From Corynespora cassiicola (Eukaryota; Ascomycota; Dothideomycetes; Pleosporales; Corynesporascaceae), in contig JAEUWY010000012.1 in NCBI GenBank assembly GCA_022059125.1, positions 682,001 through 746,000 on the forward strand: a stretch of 64,000 bases of DNA, given 5' to 3'. How positions within the stretch are numbered: position 1 is the first letter of the stretch; each line of letters opens with the position of its first letter. This document shows, in pieces, positions 45,751-57,227 of the stretch. Made by a program: the position numbers and the translations under genes. The notes under the pieces were generated by a model. That model was not told the origin of the DNA, made no database searches, and saw only the letters and a list, made by a program, of their open reading frames with translations.

Positions 45751-48700
45751 ATGGCTGATCCTTTTTCCGTTGGCGCGGGCGTCGTCGGCATCGCTGACGT
45801 ATTGTTTCGCATTGGCTCGAATCTCAAGCACATCGTAGACTCGAGCAAACATGTGGACCAGGATATTCGAACTTTGCGGCGACATGTGTCTTTTCTTGAT
45901 TCGACCTATCGGTCAATAGAACAGCTGAAAGAGGAACAGTCCAGGAAGAACAGTGCCTCACCGAGCTTCTCATCATCAGGAGGCTCCGATTCGACCGATA
46001 ACTTGTGGCGACAAGTTGATACTACTTTGATCGAATGTAAAATCACCCTTATACAACTTGACGGTATCATAGATGACATAGTGGGTTACTCTGAGCGTCA
46101 CGGAACTTGGGAGGCCATAAAGACGGTACTAAGGAAAGAGAAGCGACAAGAGAACTTCAACGCGAAGCTCAAAAAGGTGGACAAATACCAAAATACTCTA
46201 AGCATGCTTCTAGCTGCTTTGAACCTGCAAGTTTGAACAAAAAAGCAAGAAATGGCACATTAATAACTCTACACAGATCAAATTTCCAGAGCTCCCACAA
46301 TCAGCTGTCTGGCGAAGTTCAGAGTATGCGATCCACGCTAGAGGTCACGATAGCGCGCCTGGGTCACAGTCTTGTACCGAGCGATGACCAGTTCTACAAA
46401 GCCATAAACTCAGCAGTCAAGTTGTTCAAGAGGAACCAACATTTCTCGATACCCAAGCCTGTCAGCGATTTTTACACAGGTCATCGAGAATTGTTGAAGG
46501 AATTACAGGCTGCGTTCGACGTCTTCCATGTCTCCAAAGAGATTCCTGAAAAGCCTAAGCGATTTGTAGCTTTTGGGGTGGGAGGATCAGGGAAGACCCA
46601 GTTTTGTTGCAAGTTTGCAGATGATAACCGAGATAAGTACGTCACCTACTCTGTCACTATCAAGAATTTCATCTAAGTGCATTAGTTTCTGGGGTGTCTT
46701 CTGGATCGATGCCAGCAGCCCCGCAAATGCCGAGTCATCGTTCGCGAGCATAAACCAAAGAGCGAACATTGCAGCGAGCGAGGGATCAAACATGCGCGCG
46801 GCAAAAGATTGGCTTGCGACGCAGGAGCGGTGGCTGCTGATTATCGATAATGCAGACAACCCCTCATGCCCAGTGGACGATTATTTCCCAGACAGTAAGC
46901 TCGGCTGCATCCTTATCACCACTCGGAACCCAGAATACAAGAAGTTCGGCACCGTGGGGAAAAAGTCGCACCACTTTGGAGAGCTACCCCCTGATGATGC
47001 AAGCCATCTGCTCCTAAAGCATGCATACTACACATCGCCTCCCTGGGATCCCACCACACACGGTCATGCAGCGAAGATATCGAAAGAGCTGGGGTACTTG
47101 CCTGTGGCTTTGATACAGGCCGGAACAACTGTATATCAGAATCTTTGTCTTTTGGCCGATTACATTGATTACCTGATGAGAGCGTGGCAGCGTATACGCA
47201 AAGCACGCTATAGTCTCTCCGCCGAGGCAGAAGAGGAAAGGGACATAATCAATTCAAGCTACGAGATCAACCTCGAAAGTCTCGAAAGGTCCACGAAAAA
47301 GTCACACATTGATGCTGTCCAGCTCCTCAAAATGTTCTCATGCTTTCATTATGAGAACATCCGTCTTGATGTGTTGATCAAGGCTGCGACAAATCCAAAA
47401 AAAGAACAGGAGCAGCAACGCAAAGACATGGAAGACGAAGTGCGTCTGCGTGCCGTCTCGAGAAAGAAAACCACAAGCGAATACGTTGCTGCCAGGGTTC
47501 GCGATCTTGTCATGTTCATGTTGAAAGATCGGAGCCCTCCTGTTCTTCCTGATGTTCTGCGAGAAGCCGACTCATTGACGCCCAAGGATCTCGGGGATCG
47601 CCTCCGTCTGGCACTTACCCATTTGACCAAAATGTCACTCATAATTCGACATGAAGATGGTTCATCCGACAGTTACAGCATGCATCCACTATGGCACCAG
47701 TGGGTTCGAGAAAGGCCTTCCATGAGGCTATCGGAGCAGGCCCTGTGGTGCCAAGCTGCGAGAACAAGTCTGGCTCAGTCAATATCACTATCTGCAAATG
47801 ACAATTCGGCACAGGATGAGTCAATGCGCAGATCACTGCTTCCTCACATTAATCATGTCCAAAGATGCCAGGATGATATTCAGCAACGGATACAGGACAG
47901 CAGAGAAACTCGGCCAAGATCCCTGTCACAAACAATAAAGAATTCACTAACGAAAAGCCCAACAACTGTATGGCCTTCAGAAATAAAGGATCGTGCAAAG
48001 TTTAGCCGTATCTACATGGAATGTTCCCAGTGGGACAAGGCAGAAGAGCTACAATTGACCGTCCTGGAGTATGTCCGCAAACGACTGGGGCCAAGCGATC
48101 CTATAACCATCACTGCTTCATTATTCCTATCCATGACCTATGTTCTAAACACCCGACATAACAAAGCTGCCGAACTACAGGAGCAAGCTCTTTATCTCTA
48201 CGAGAAAACATTGGGTACACGCCACCCCAAGACCCACAAGATGATGGATACCTTGGGTGCTACGCGCTGCTTTCAAGGCCACTTTAGAGACGCATTAGCG
48301 CTCCATAAAAAGGCCATCCAATCCATGGAAGCAAATCTGAAGGAAGTATCCTCCCTGATGGACACCGCCATCGAAAGCCTCGAAAGACTCGACCCAGCCA
48401 GCCTCAAAAAAGCCCGTTCCCAATACGAACACCCCCTCAAAACTGCGGCCAAAAACTCACTCACCAAACCAGAAGACCTCTTCGAAGCATGGTGCAACAT
48501 GGGCGTAATCTTAGGCCGCTACTTCCGCTACGAAGAAGCGCGCACATACTACAAAAAATCCGCCCTCGGAATGCTCATCATGCTCGGCCCCAACGCCTCC
48601 CAGACCCTGAACTCGATGCAGGCCCTCTCCATGGCGTACATCGACTGGGAAGGCAACCGCAGCGGCGGCACCCCCGCCATCCTCGACGACGTCCTCGCCA

Positions 48701-49212
48701 TCATGCAAGACGTGTACGACGAGCGCAGGACCAAGCTGGGCGAGCAGTCGCCGCTCACACTCCTGGCGCTGGGCCACATTGGCAGGATCCACGGCGCGCG
48801 CGGCGAGCCCGAACGCGGGGCGCAGATATTCGAGGAGATTATGCCGATTGCGAAGCGCACGTTGGGATTGAGCCACTTTGGGACGCTGGCCGGGGAGACG
48901 CACCATGCGAATATTCTGGCCATGCAGGACAAGTTCGAGGAGGCGAAGCGCATTTTGAAGGATGCGAGGAGGAAGTCGAATTATCAGGCTGCGGCGAGGG
49001 CGGATGGGCATCATCCCGATCATATCATGACGCTGTGGACGTTGGTGCGGCTTCATGAGCGGCAGGGGGATTTTAGTGCGGCGGTTGTGTATTTGGAGGA
49101 GCTGGAGGATGCGTTGCAGACGATTGGCGGAGAGGGGCTTGGGAGGGAGCATCCGTTTGCGTTGAGGGTGAGTGAGAAGAAGGCGAGGTTGGAATCTATG
49201 CTTTTGACATGA
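45751..49212 (+). CDS. STAND (NLR-like) NTPase with TPR repeats
   Basis: Fungal NLR-type signalling ATPase. Proposed exons 45751-46230, 46290-46636 and 46686-49212, about 1117 aa. The N-terminal ~150 residues (MADPFSVGAGVVGIADVLFR) match the style of the fungal STAND/PigL-type N-terminal domain, predicted helical and possibly HeLo-like. An NB-ARC-type ATPase follows: P-loop GVGGSGKTQF (about residue 257), FWGVFWIDASS, Walker B-like WLLIIDNADNP (about 325), and LGYLPVALIQAG, a GLPLA-like motif. A helical linker with the MHD-region-like SMHPLWHQWVRE precedes tetratricopeptide repeats of kinesin-light-chain type (about residue 715 to the end; for example AEELQLTVLEYVRKRLG). Introns are supported by frame and by the rebuilt NRDNFWGVFWIDAS junction; the GTTTGA donor of intron 1 is unusual. 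Likely roles are non-self recognition or cell-death signalling. Confidence 0.88.
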
Positions 49213-49373
49213 TTCATGATGTACGAGTTGTGTGTTTTGGCTAAGTGTATATAGTTGCCGACTACTTGTCTATAATCATTCAGGTGTTTTCACACAGATG
49301 ACGTATATTTTTCATTATGAAATACAATCATTCGTTATCGCATGACACCCCAAGGCATGGGATCTGTTCGAAT

Positions 49374-51434
49374 CTACTTGAGAACGATGTTTTCTCTCGA
49401 CTTCTCAACCGCCTCCCATGCATCGATATGTATCAATCCAACACCAACCCTTTCCCAAGCATCGCCCTTCGGTTCAATGAACAAGACATTGACAAAGCAA
49501 TATTCCGAAAACTGAAAAATCTCTTCATCACAATAAAGATGATAATTGCTGGTTCCATCGGAATATCCATGGAAAACCATCCTTTCTTTTCTCCATTCTG
49601 ATCGTGAGATAGCAATGATTCTCTGCTTTTTTGAACCATCGTCCTTAAAATCAAATACAACGCCGCATCTGTGCCCGCCTACAGCCCAGACAAAGTCGAA
49701 AGAGGCAAGGAGAGTACCTTTTTGGTTATAGGGCAGTGGGTTTGGCTTGATTTGGAAGGCAGTAATGGATGCCGAACTCACTTCAATTTGTAGAGCATAG
49801 AGTTGAGATTCTTGAAATCCTTCGGGGTGAGCAAGCAATGCTGCCTGCTGTTCTGATAGACTCAATTCAGAGCGGAATGATAAGCCCGCTGAATAGTCTT
49901 TCCCAGTGTGGTACTGTGCAAAACGTTCTAAGACCTGGTGATCGAAACTCGTTTGACCTACCCATCCGGCCCAAGACCAACTTGGAAATCTGGGGTTTCG
50001 TGACAGGTGATCATCCTGTTTTAGACCAGAAGTCGATCTCCATAGAATAGAGAGTTCTAAGAGATGAGATGGCATTCCAGCGACAAATCGCCACCCGAAT
50101 ACCCTGGAAAATATAGCGAGTATTCCACTTATAGCTCTCACAGAGTCTTCCGGATATGTCAGTGTTCTCCAAGTGAAAGTGAAGATAAGCTGCTTGTAAA
50201 GGAAAAATCGATTGGCCTCATCGATTTCATCCGAAGGCATACCGATCATTGAAGATATCGCAATACGGCCAGGCCAAATGTCACGGCTCAAGGCAATGCC
50301 AGAATCTGTCCATAACGCTGAGTTGCAGTGGAGAAATGTCTCGTGATTGGTGAATATCAGACATCTTCTGGCAAGGCAGCTCTCTTGAAAAGTCCAACCC
50401 CTAGAAACATATCGGCTACTAACGGTAAGATGACTCAGAGACAATCGGATGGTCGCATATGTGCTTGGAGAATGTTTTTCATGTGGCGGAACTACCCGAT
50501 GTATCAATGAAATACTGGGGGATCTAGTACCGCGCCGAACGCCTGGAAGTGGCGAGTCTGCATCGTTGGCACTCATAGCAACAATGGTGAGATAGGCCTG
50601 GGCGTAAATTGAGTCCATTCTTGCCACCATGTAGTTTAATTGAGCCTCATCATCTTGAGGAATGCACAGTGCGTCAACCCACAGATATTTTTCTCCCAGC
50701 TCTTTTGTAACTTTAACAGCATCCTGTACCACAGAGCTGAAGGCAGATTCGATCTCAATCAACGATCCTGGTTGTTGAAGGGTTTCAACGTTGGAAGAAG
50801 TTGTTTTGAACATGGGAGTCTGGCCCCATACGTAACTCAATGCGAGGTATCTCTTGCTTGTGTCTTTCAGAACGAGGCAATTTTGGGTAGTATCGATGAA
50901 AAATGTTTTCGTGAACGGAATTTCCTGTCGGCGAAGGTGATGAGCGCGACAGATATCGTGATTGGAATTGCATTCAGAAAGCTGGGACATTATCTTGGCA
51001 TAGCCCAGTCTCTCTGAATAACTGGGAATTCCACCTGATGGAAGACAACCTTTCCCCTCTTCAGTTGAACCATCTTGGATGGAATAGAATAATTCACCCA
51101 TAATTCTTGAATCCAAGTGGACAGTAAACTCCTCTGTTGCAAGAGGCTTCAAATTCATGGGCTGTGGTACTTGATTCTGCTTTTGGAGTACCTCTAAGCC
51201 GCCTTTGGGCGTTATATTGCAGATTAATTGCCCTTCTAGTGCAAACTTGTTGATCGATACCCTAGAATCTGGGTGTGCTTCGATGCCACACATTCCTATA
51301 ACTAACCGGCATACGGGACATGACTTCCTCGACTCGAGTTCTGATACTGTTCCACAGGGTATTACGAAGGTGTCAGTTATGTGTAGCTGGCTACATTGTG
51401 CACATAACGGATCTGATGTGGTCTGTTCATCCAT
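49374..51434 (-). CDS. HET-domain (heterokaryon incompatibility) protein
   Basis: HET-domain proteins trigger programmed cell death after non-self recognition in filamentous ascomycetes; this family member has no assigned partner. Single exon, 686 aa. N-terminal Cys pairs CAQCSQLH and KSCPVCRLVIGMC form a small zinc-binding-like module common in such proteins. The HET domain starts near residue 195 with YLALSYVWG, then KYLWVDALCIPQDD and ARMDSIYAQAYLTIVAMSA, and ends around SRGWTFQESCLARRCLIF. The C-terminal ~300 residues are variable, with WSWAGWVG. It is convergent with the STAND gene, only 161 nt separating the stop codons. Codon use is more AT-rich than in the housekeeping genes. Confidence 0.93.
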   Translation of the reverse strand: MDEQTTSDPLCAQCSQLHITDTFVIPCGTVSELESRKSCPVCRLVIGMCGIEAHPDSRVSINKFALEGQLICNITPKGGLEVLQKQNQVPQPMNLKPLATEEFTVHLDSRIMGELFYSIQDGSTEEGKGCLPSGGIPSYSERLGYAKIMSQLSECNSNHDICRAHHLRRQEIPFTKTFFIDTTQNCLVLKDTSKRYLALSYVWGQTPMFKTTSSNVETLQQPGSLIEIESAFSSVVQDAVKVTKELGEKYLWVDALCIPQDDEAQLNYMVARMDSIYAQAYLTIVAMSANDADSPLPGVRRGTRSPSISLIHRVVPPHEKHSPSTYATIRLSLSHLTVSSRYVSRGWTFQESCLARRCLIFTNHETFLHCNSALWTDSGIALSRDIWPGRIAISSMIGMPSDEIDEANRFFLYKQLIFTFTWRTLTYPEDSVRAISGILAIFSRVFGWRFVAGMPSHLLELSILWRSTSGLKQDDHLSRNPRFPSWSWAGWVGQTSFDHQVLERFAQYHTGKDYSAGLSFRSELSLSEQQAALLAHPEGFQESQLYALQIEVSSASITAFQIKPNPLPYNQKGTLLASFDFVWAVGGHRCGVVFDFKDDGSKKQRIIAISRSEWRKERMVFHGYSDGTSNYHLYCDEEIFQFSEYCFVNVLFIEPKGDAWERVGVGLIHIDAWEAVEKSRENIVLK

Positions 51435-52153
51435 GGTACGTGCGAGGTATAGAGACAGGTAGTGTAGCTAGCTCTGGTAGTTCTCAAAAACAAAGTAATA
51501 GCTGTTGTTTTGATGGGAAGAAGAGAGGGTAGCTTGAAGGCTTCAATGTTGGGCGCAGACAGGCTGGTTGGAAATGAGGGGTATCCCCATCAAGTATTGG
51601 ATAGCCAAGTCTAGGATACAGTCAGCACAACTCACGCTATCCCTCATAAAGTATTTTTTACAACCAAGCGAGATAACAGGACTGCTGTGTCTTCGTATGT
51701 GGTTTATCGGCTTCTCTGCCAGAATCTGTGCCTAATCCAACTCAACAATCAATAAATTTTGGACTCAGCTAAAAACAGACTATAAACTGCAAGCAGTGAA
51801 ACTCTTTGTCAGTGTCTATATTGCGGTGAGAAGATGTTTGGCAGTCTACGCCCCGTACAGTTAATTCAAAAATTCTACGTCGCACCCGCGGCATGCTATT
51901 CTATGCAGTTGCCTACATTTCTCATGTCAGATTTGCGGCCTTGTCTCACTAGTCTTCCAAGTATAAAGGCAACTTTGTATCGAGTAGTTCATGCATGCGC
52001 ATCAACATATCCAATATCAACTGGGGCTACAGCCATACATTAGAATTCTCTTCCCATTGGCCTACTCCCATTCCCATTTCTATTCACATTGAGCTACCGA
52101 ATATGGGTAAATACCAAAACGGGGGGTGACAGAAGGCTTATTACAAATCCTGC
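51435..52153. other. AT-richer spacer upstream of the HET gene
   Basis: Promoter of the HET gene and 3' region of the secreted-protein gene. No coding sequence or repeat supported. Confidence 0.5.
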
Positions 52154-52726
52154 TCAAGGATCCGTAGGCTGAACCTCCGTACTCGTCAACTGGGCGCAGT
52201 TTTGACCATTTGGATCGACAGTGATCTGAGCCTTATCGTCGTGTCCGCTCTGACAAGCACCACTTGCACTGACCAACTGCCCATTCTGGAAACTAACAGG
52301 ATCCAGATCCGCGCCCGCACAGTCCTGGGCGAGGAAATGCGTCCCATTAAAGCCGACGCAGGCTTGCGCGTTCACCAAGTCCTGCCGAAACCCCGCGGAG
52401 AAGGATCGCTGCACAGCCAACACATCAGCACCGCCCACGGTGGAGGGCGTGAGCTGGCGATCCGCGGCCTCGTTCACGCAGGCCGCATCGACGATCTCGC
52501 CTTGGGGGGGATAGGGTTAGAAGCTGGCCGAGGCACAAATGGCGGCATGGATTGCGGTAGACTCACCATTGTTGCGGAATGTGAGACATTCGTTTCCGGG
52601 GACGCCCCCGACTTCTTTCAGCACGAGGGTTTGATCGCCTTTCTGGAGGTTGCCGCCGGCTTGTCGAGAAGAAATGGCGGCGGCGGATGCGGATGCGCCG
52701 AAAAGCAAAAACGCGTGGAACTTCAT
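52154..52726 (-). CDS. Small secreted cysteine-containing protein
   Basis: No family recognised. Proposed minus-strand exons 52726-52567 and 52500-52154 (66-nt intron, phase 1), about 168 aa. A classical signal peptide begins MKFHAFLLFGASASAAA, followed by a likely propeptide or mature start near SRQ. The mature part has six cysteines (NECLTF, DAACVN, QACVGF, QDCAGA, GACQSG, QNCAQL), an even number compatible with three disulfides. The splice acceptor is ambiguous by a few bases (AAGGCGAG), affecting only a Gly-Glu. Size, secretion and cysteine content fit a small secreted effector-like or cell-wall protein; this is inference. An upstream in-frame codon extends the frame by five residues but MKF is the natural start. 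Confidence 0.72.
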
Positions 52727-53446
52727 GTTTGGTCTGGGCAAGGATAATAATAGGTATATCTTGTAGAAATTATTGTAACGAATGTGGTCCAGCCAAACAA
52801 GAAGCGAAAGAATGGAAAGTCAAAATTTTTACAAAATATTGAAGATGTTGGTGAACGATTCATTCATCTGCGGATCTTGGGCGTTTATATCTCGCCCGGG
52901 CATTGTGCCTGGAATGGCGAAGCCGAGTAACGCTGCGAGTAAAACGCGCTACCTGAGGATCATACTCTGAGGATGATGCAAGGAGATGGCAGGCAGGACC
53001 TCAGAAACAAGGAGATGGAACAAGCCGAGGGCTCTTGCGCGCGTTTGTGAGAATATTACGGTGAGGTTGTCATCGATGTTGAAGATGCTTGAGCCACAAT
53101 CAGTTCCACGGTACTTCCACGTAACGCATAGCGATCGTCAAAAACATCTTCCCGATAAGTATTGCCGCAATAGCCAACGGTCGTGTTGATCGGATGTTTT
53201 TTCGCAGAAGCGCTTGGGCGAGTTTTGACGTTTGGGATACTCAGGCACGAAACTCGTAGCGTTTGGAAGGTTCGGTGTGGGCGGAGTTAGGAACCTCGGT
53301 CCGCTTGATAAACCCTTTGCCTGTTTTGGTAACAGAGCTGAGGAAACGAGACATGGCGATTATGGAAGCTAACTAAGTAGACTAAACAGAGTTTGATTTG
53401 ACGCATACATATACTTTCCAGTTGTGCTCCTGGGCCAGTCTTTTAA
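52727..53446. other. Spacer between secreted protein and membrane protein genes
   Basis: Promoter of the secreted-protein gene and 3' UTR of the next minus-strand gene. Nothing else supported. Confidence 0.5.
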
Positions 53447-55190
53447 TCAAAAGTGTGGGAACACTTGAGACCAACTCGGTGTGTTGTAAACCTGCAAAGG
53501 CACCTCACGAATGCTCACAAAAGCCTCCACCACTAGATACGCCCTGCTGACAATGTAGCTTGATCCGCAAAGAATGCATAGCAAAGTGATGACAACAGTC
53601 CAGAACCAGTTCAACCGCCTTTCGTTGTATGCCATCCAGACGCGATCTACCGCTGGGAAAAAGTGCGCCAAGAGATTGGTTAGAAGCCAGAAAGCTGCAC
53701 AAAAAGTCACCCAGATGGAGCTGAGTTGCCATAATAGACGTTCGGTTTTTGTCGGGAAAAAATAATCCCAGGCTGAAACATGGATAGCGCCATATACCAT
53801 TGAAGCACCCCAAAGAACCATGCCCATTACAAGCGACTGGGTGCGGCGGAGAAGACCTGCGTTTGGCCAATTGACTGAGTAATGCTGAACTAATTCGTCT
53901 GTGTATGGGATCAAACAGTTGTTCTCGGATCGTTCGAATCGCCTCTGGATAGCTGGGTATTTCACAACGGCTTCTGCAGCGAGACGCCTTCTTTCCTCAT
54001 CTACCTCATCCAATGGAACAGATGACTCCGGCTCTTTAGCGCTATTGTCAACCGTCTTGTTATCCCGTAAACAAAAACGGCCTAGAGGGAATAGATCTCC
54101 GTTTTCTACTTGTTGATTCTGAGTGACGTCGCTAGAAGGAATTCTATTAGACCCCTCAAATTTCAGATACGCTAGCTCTTTGAACTCCGGCTCAGGGCTT
54201 CTGGTCATCTTATAACCATCATTGGTAGTTTTGCCACTCATTTTGCTTGCGCAATACATGTATGCTGCGAGAGGCCACACCCAGTCGCCCCTTAGCAGGG
54301 TTGGCGATTCCACTTGGCGAGGCTTGTGCCACCAAATCGCATACACAATCAAGGCGCAAACGACGTGAGCAACAGTGTGGACTTCAAGGAGCGTTGAAGG
54401 CAGGTTTGTAGCTCTGCGGGTCGTGACTTGGACAACCATCCACCCAGCTTGGACACACACGAGAAACTTTGCCAGAGAGTCGGTCTTGTTCTTGTCTTTT
54501 ATCTCATCGGCAGAGATGTTGGGGAGGTGACCACAGTGTGCCAATAAGGCTACACCTTTTGCTGTCAAGGTGAGGCGCTTAGCCTCCCCGAACAAACATG
54601 TGTAGCTCGACTCTTTCTCATCCAATTCGATGGCAAATCCACCCATGGTGGCATAGAAACTGTGTGAAAGTGACCATTCGTAACTGGTGCTGCGAGAGAT
54701 TTGATCGTGGGTTGCAGAGGTTGGACCGAGCTTGAAAACGGTCAGTACTGTTTAGGAATTCGAAGCACCAGAGTCAGCGACATGTGACACATACCTTGTT
54801 CAAGCCCTGGGATGATGCATTGATATTGATCTTATGGATAGAATCGTTCTTCTTTTCGACTTCATCGCACAACTGTTTTGCCGAAGCCCACTGGCGCCAG
54901 GCCGCGTAGAGCACGAGTTCAGGACCGAAGAGGCCGACGAGGCACCATTTGAGCTCTTTCCAGACCATCCGACTATATGATTCGTTTTTGGATGGTACAT
55001 TGAGATGTACTGCAGAGTATACGCATAATCCCAATGTAACGAGGCAGCTCACAAGTAAAGACAACGTGTCGCGCTGATTATCTTCCGACACAAATCCGAT
55101 GGTTTCTGCATTCTCTGCCGTATCCGCAGCGAATACATCTGATATACCAGGAATAAGTATGCAAATCAATATTTTTTGTAGTGAAGACAT
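53447..55190 (-). CDS. Polytopic membrane protein, fungal family of unknown function
   Basis: Function unknown; similar-looking multi-span proteins with a WKELKWCLVGLFGPELVLYA block are common in filamentous ascomycetes. Proposed minus-strand exons 55190-54795 and 54730-53447 (64-nt intron, phase 0), about 559 aa. Exon 1 has a signal-like N-terminus (QKILICILIPGISDVFA), a span (LSLLVSCLVTLGLCVYSAV) and the WKELKW block. The splice restores SLSHSFYATMGGFAIELDE, also typical of the family. Exon 2 has spans near VVCALIVYAIWW, LVMGMVLWGASMVYGAIHV, IWVTFCAAFWLLTNLLAHFF and WFWTVVITLLCILCG, with a long soluble loop between. It sits in the accessory region beside the secreted-protein and HET genes. 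Confidence 0.78.
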
Positions 55191-55692
55191 GTCGCATATA
55201 CAGATTTCTAGGTTGAAGTTAACGAACAGTGGATTGGTATGTTGAGGCTAGCGGGCGGGCTACACCGTTCTCCTAAATTCAGTCTCAGGCGATCCTATGC
55301 TATTTCAGTCACAGTATCTGCTACAGCTGAAACTGAGATGGAATTCAGGCGTCCCGGGGCACCAACAATCGTATGGGCCGAGCGACCGGCAATAAATCCT
55401 TCGTGCGCCCCTGCATTCTGTACTACGTCAGTATACAAGGCTATCAGACTTTGCTTACTTCCATATACCCTAAAATTCGACAAGTATTTCGTTAATCCGC
55501 GGAATTTCTATATATCATCCCCTTCCATATCGTAGATTGTCATTGAGCAGTGTAAGCAGGTCGCCTTTCCTAAGAGATTGAGATGAGGTGGTCCGTGCAT
55601 ACACATTCCTGTTCTACTCGGTTATCCTATGGCCTGCTTTCGTTGTACACGACACTCTCTGACAAGAAACCTGATAGAAAACATAGTTAGAT
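55191..55692. other. Divergent spacer
   Basis: Upstream regions of the membrane protein (-) and the PAQR gene (+). A 98-codon frame (55239-55535 +) has no recognisable features. Confidence 0.5.
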
Positions 55693-57227
55693 ATGAGCAC
55701 TGTACGATCTCGCAAGATTCCCTCCGATATTAAAGGCGATGAGGCGTCGAAAGAGCTGCCGTCCACGCCTCCGCAGATCGAGACAGTCCTGCAGGCGAAA
55801 CCAAAGGTAATGACGAAGAATGCGCCGTTACTTGAATGGCACGAGATCCGTGAGTGTGCCAGACACTTTCAGTGTGTAAAGAGCTAATCGATGCCTGAAA
55901 GCTGCCTGGTACCAGTATGTTCACATCCGCTTGATTGATCACGAAACTCGAAACTGATACAATCAAGGGACAACGAATACGTGCTCTCAGGATACAGGTA
56001 AGATGATCTGAAACGCTTTTTTCTGGTCATAACAGGAATAGACGTATTTCAAATTCATATACGAGATCAATGAGGAGCATTCTCGTTATTCATAACGAAA
56101 CTGGTACGATATACTTGAGATGGAAATTCACCATATAGATACGACACATTTCTGGGTCGATCTCTGGAATCCATCCAATTTACATCAAGATGCTGACCTC
56201 GTCAAGTCAACATCTCCTCGCATTTGGTGGGCTCTGTTCTCTTCTTTACGCTGCCTATCCCGGTTTACAATATGCTGCAACCAGTCTATGCATCGGCCTC
56301 AACCGCTGACATTATTGTATTCTCTTCCTTCTTCTTTGGCGTTGCAATCTGTTTTGCTCTATCAGCAACGTAAGTCATATACCATTCTTTTTGTACCAGA
56401 GCCTTCACCCCGATCGCCCATGATACAATCGTTCCTCAATGCCAACTGCCATGCAGGTTTCACATCTTCAACAACCACAGCGAAGCCGTCCACGTATTCG
56501 GCAACCAACTCGACTACGTACGTTGCATACAACTCAGCCTTCGTCCGCCCACCCAACTAACATGCTAACCCCCAGCTCGGCATCATCATCCTAATGTGGG
56601 GCTCCACCATCCCTTGTGTATACTACGGCTTCTTCTGCACGCCAGCGCTGCAAATCACATACTACTCGCTCGTCTCGATCCTCGCCCTGCTCTGCGTATA
56701 CGCCACGCTGCACCCCGCCTTCCGCCGTCCGCACTACCGCCCCTACCGCACAGCCATGTACTCCGGCCTCGGCCTCTCCTTCCTCATCCCAATCGCGCAC
56801 GGTGTGTCGCGGTTTGGCTGGAGCGTGCAAATGGACCGCATGAGCCTGGACTGGATGGCCCTAATGGCCGTCCTGAACCTCGTGGGCGGCGGAATATACG
56901 CGTTACGGGTACGCCTTCCTTTCCACGTCCCATTTTCCACCCTCAAAACTGCTCGCCATTACGCGTGTAGACGCTCCCTGCGCGCAGAGCCCTCGCGTTT
57001 CGAGTGAGTTTGGGCGGCTTCGGCAGTACACCTTGGCTAACCTGTTGCCGGCGGCTGCTGTATAGATTCCCGAGAAGTGGTATCCACGCCGTTTCGACGT
57101 GTGGGGTGCGAGCCACCAGATCATGCATTGCATGGTAATCTGCGCCGGGGTGGCGCATTTGGTCGGGTTGGTGAGGGCGTTTGAGCATGTGCACGGCACG
57201 GACGACATATGCCGGCTCGAAGGGTGA
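55693..57227 (+). CDS. PAQR/hemolysin-III-like seven-TM protein (Izh/adiponectin-receptor family)
   Basis: Membrane protein of the AdipoR/Izh family; members are zinc-dependent and linked to lipid or sterol/ceramide metabolism. I read eight exons: 55693-55849, 55902-55914, 55968-55997, 56036-56103, 56207-56369, 56457-56517, 56576-56908 and 57066-57227, about 328 aa. They rebuild the family blocks LLEWHEIPAWYQDNEYVLSG, SMRSILVIHNETGVNISSHL (His of the metal site after the NxxSH), FHIFNNHSEAVHVF, LDYLGIIILMWGS and the last-span motif DVWGASHQIMHC with two His ligands. Exon 2 is a 13-nt micro-exon and exon 3 only 30 nt; both have good splice sites and keep the frame. The C-terminus ends shortly after the last span. 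No single long ORF reveals this gene. Confidence 0.85.
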
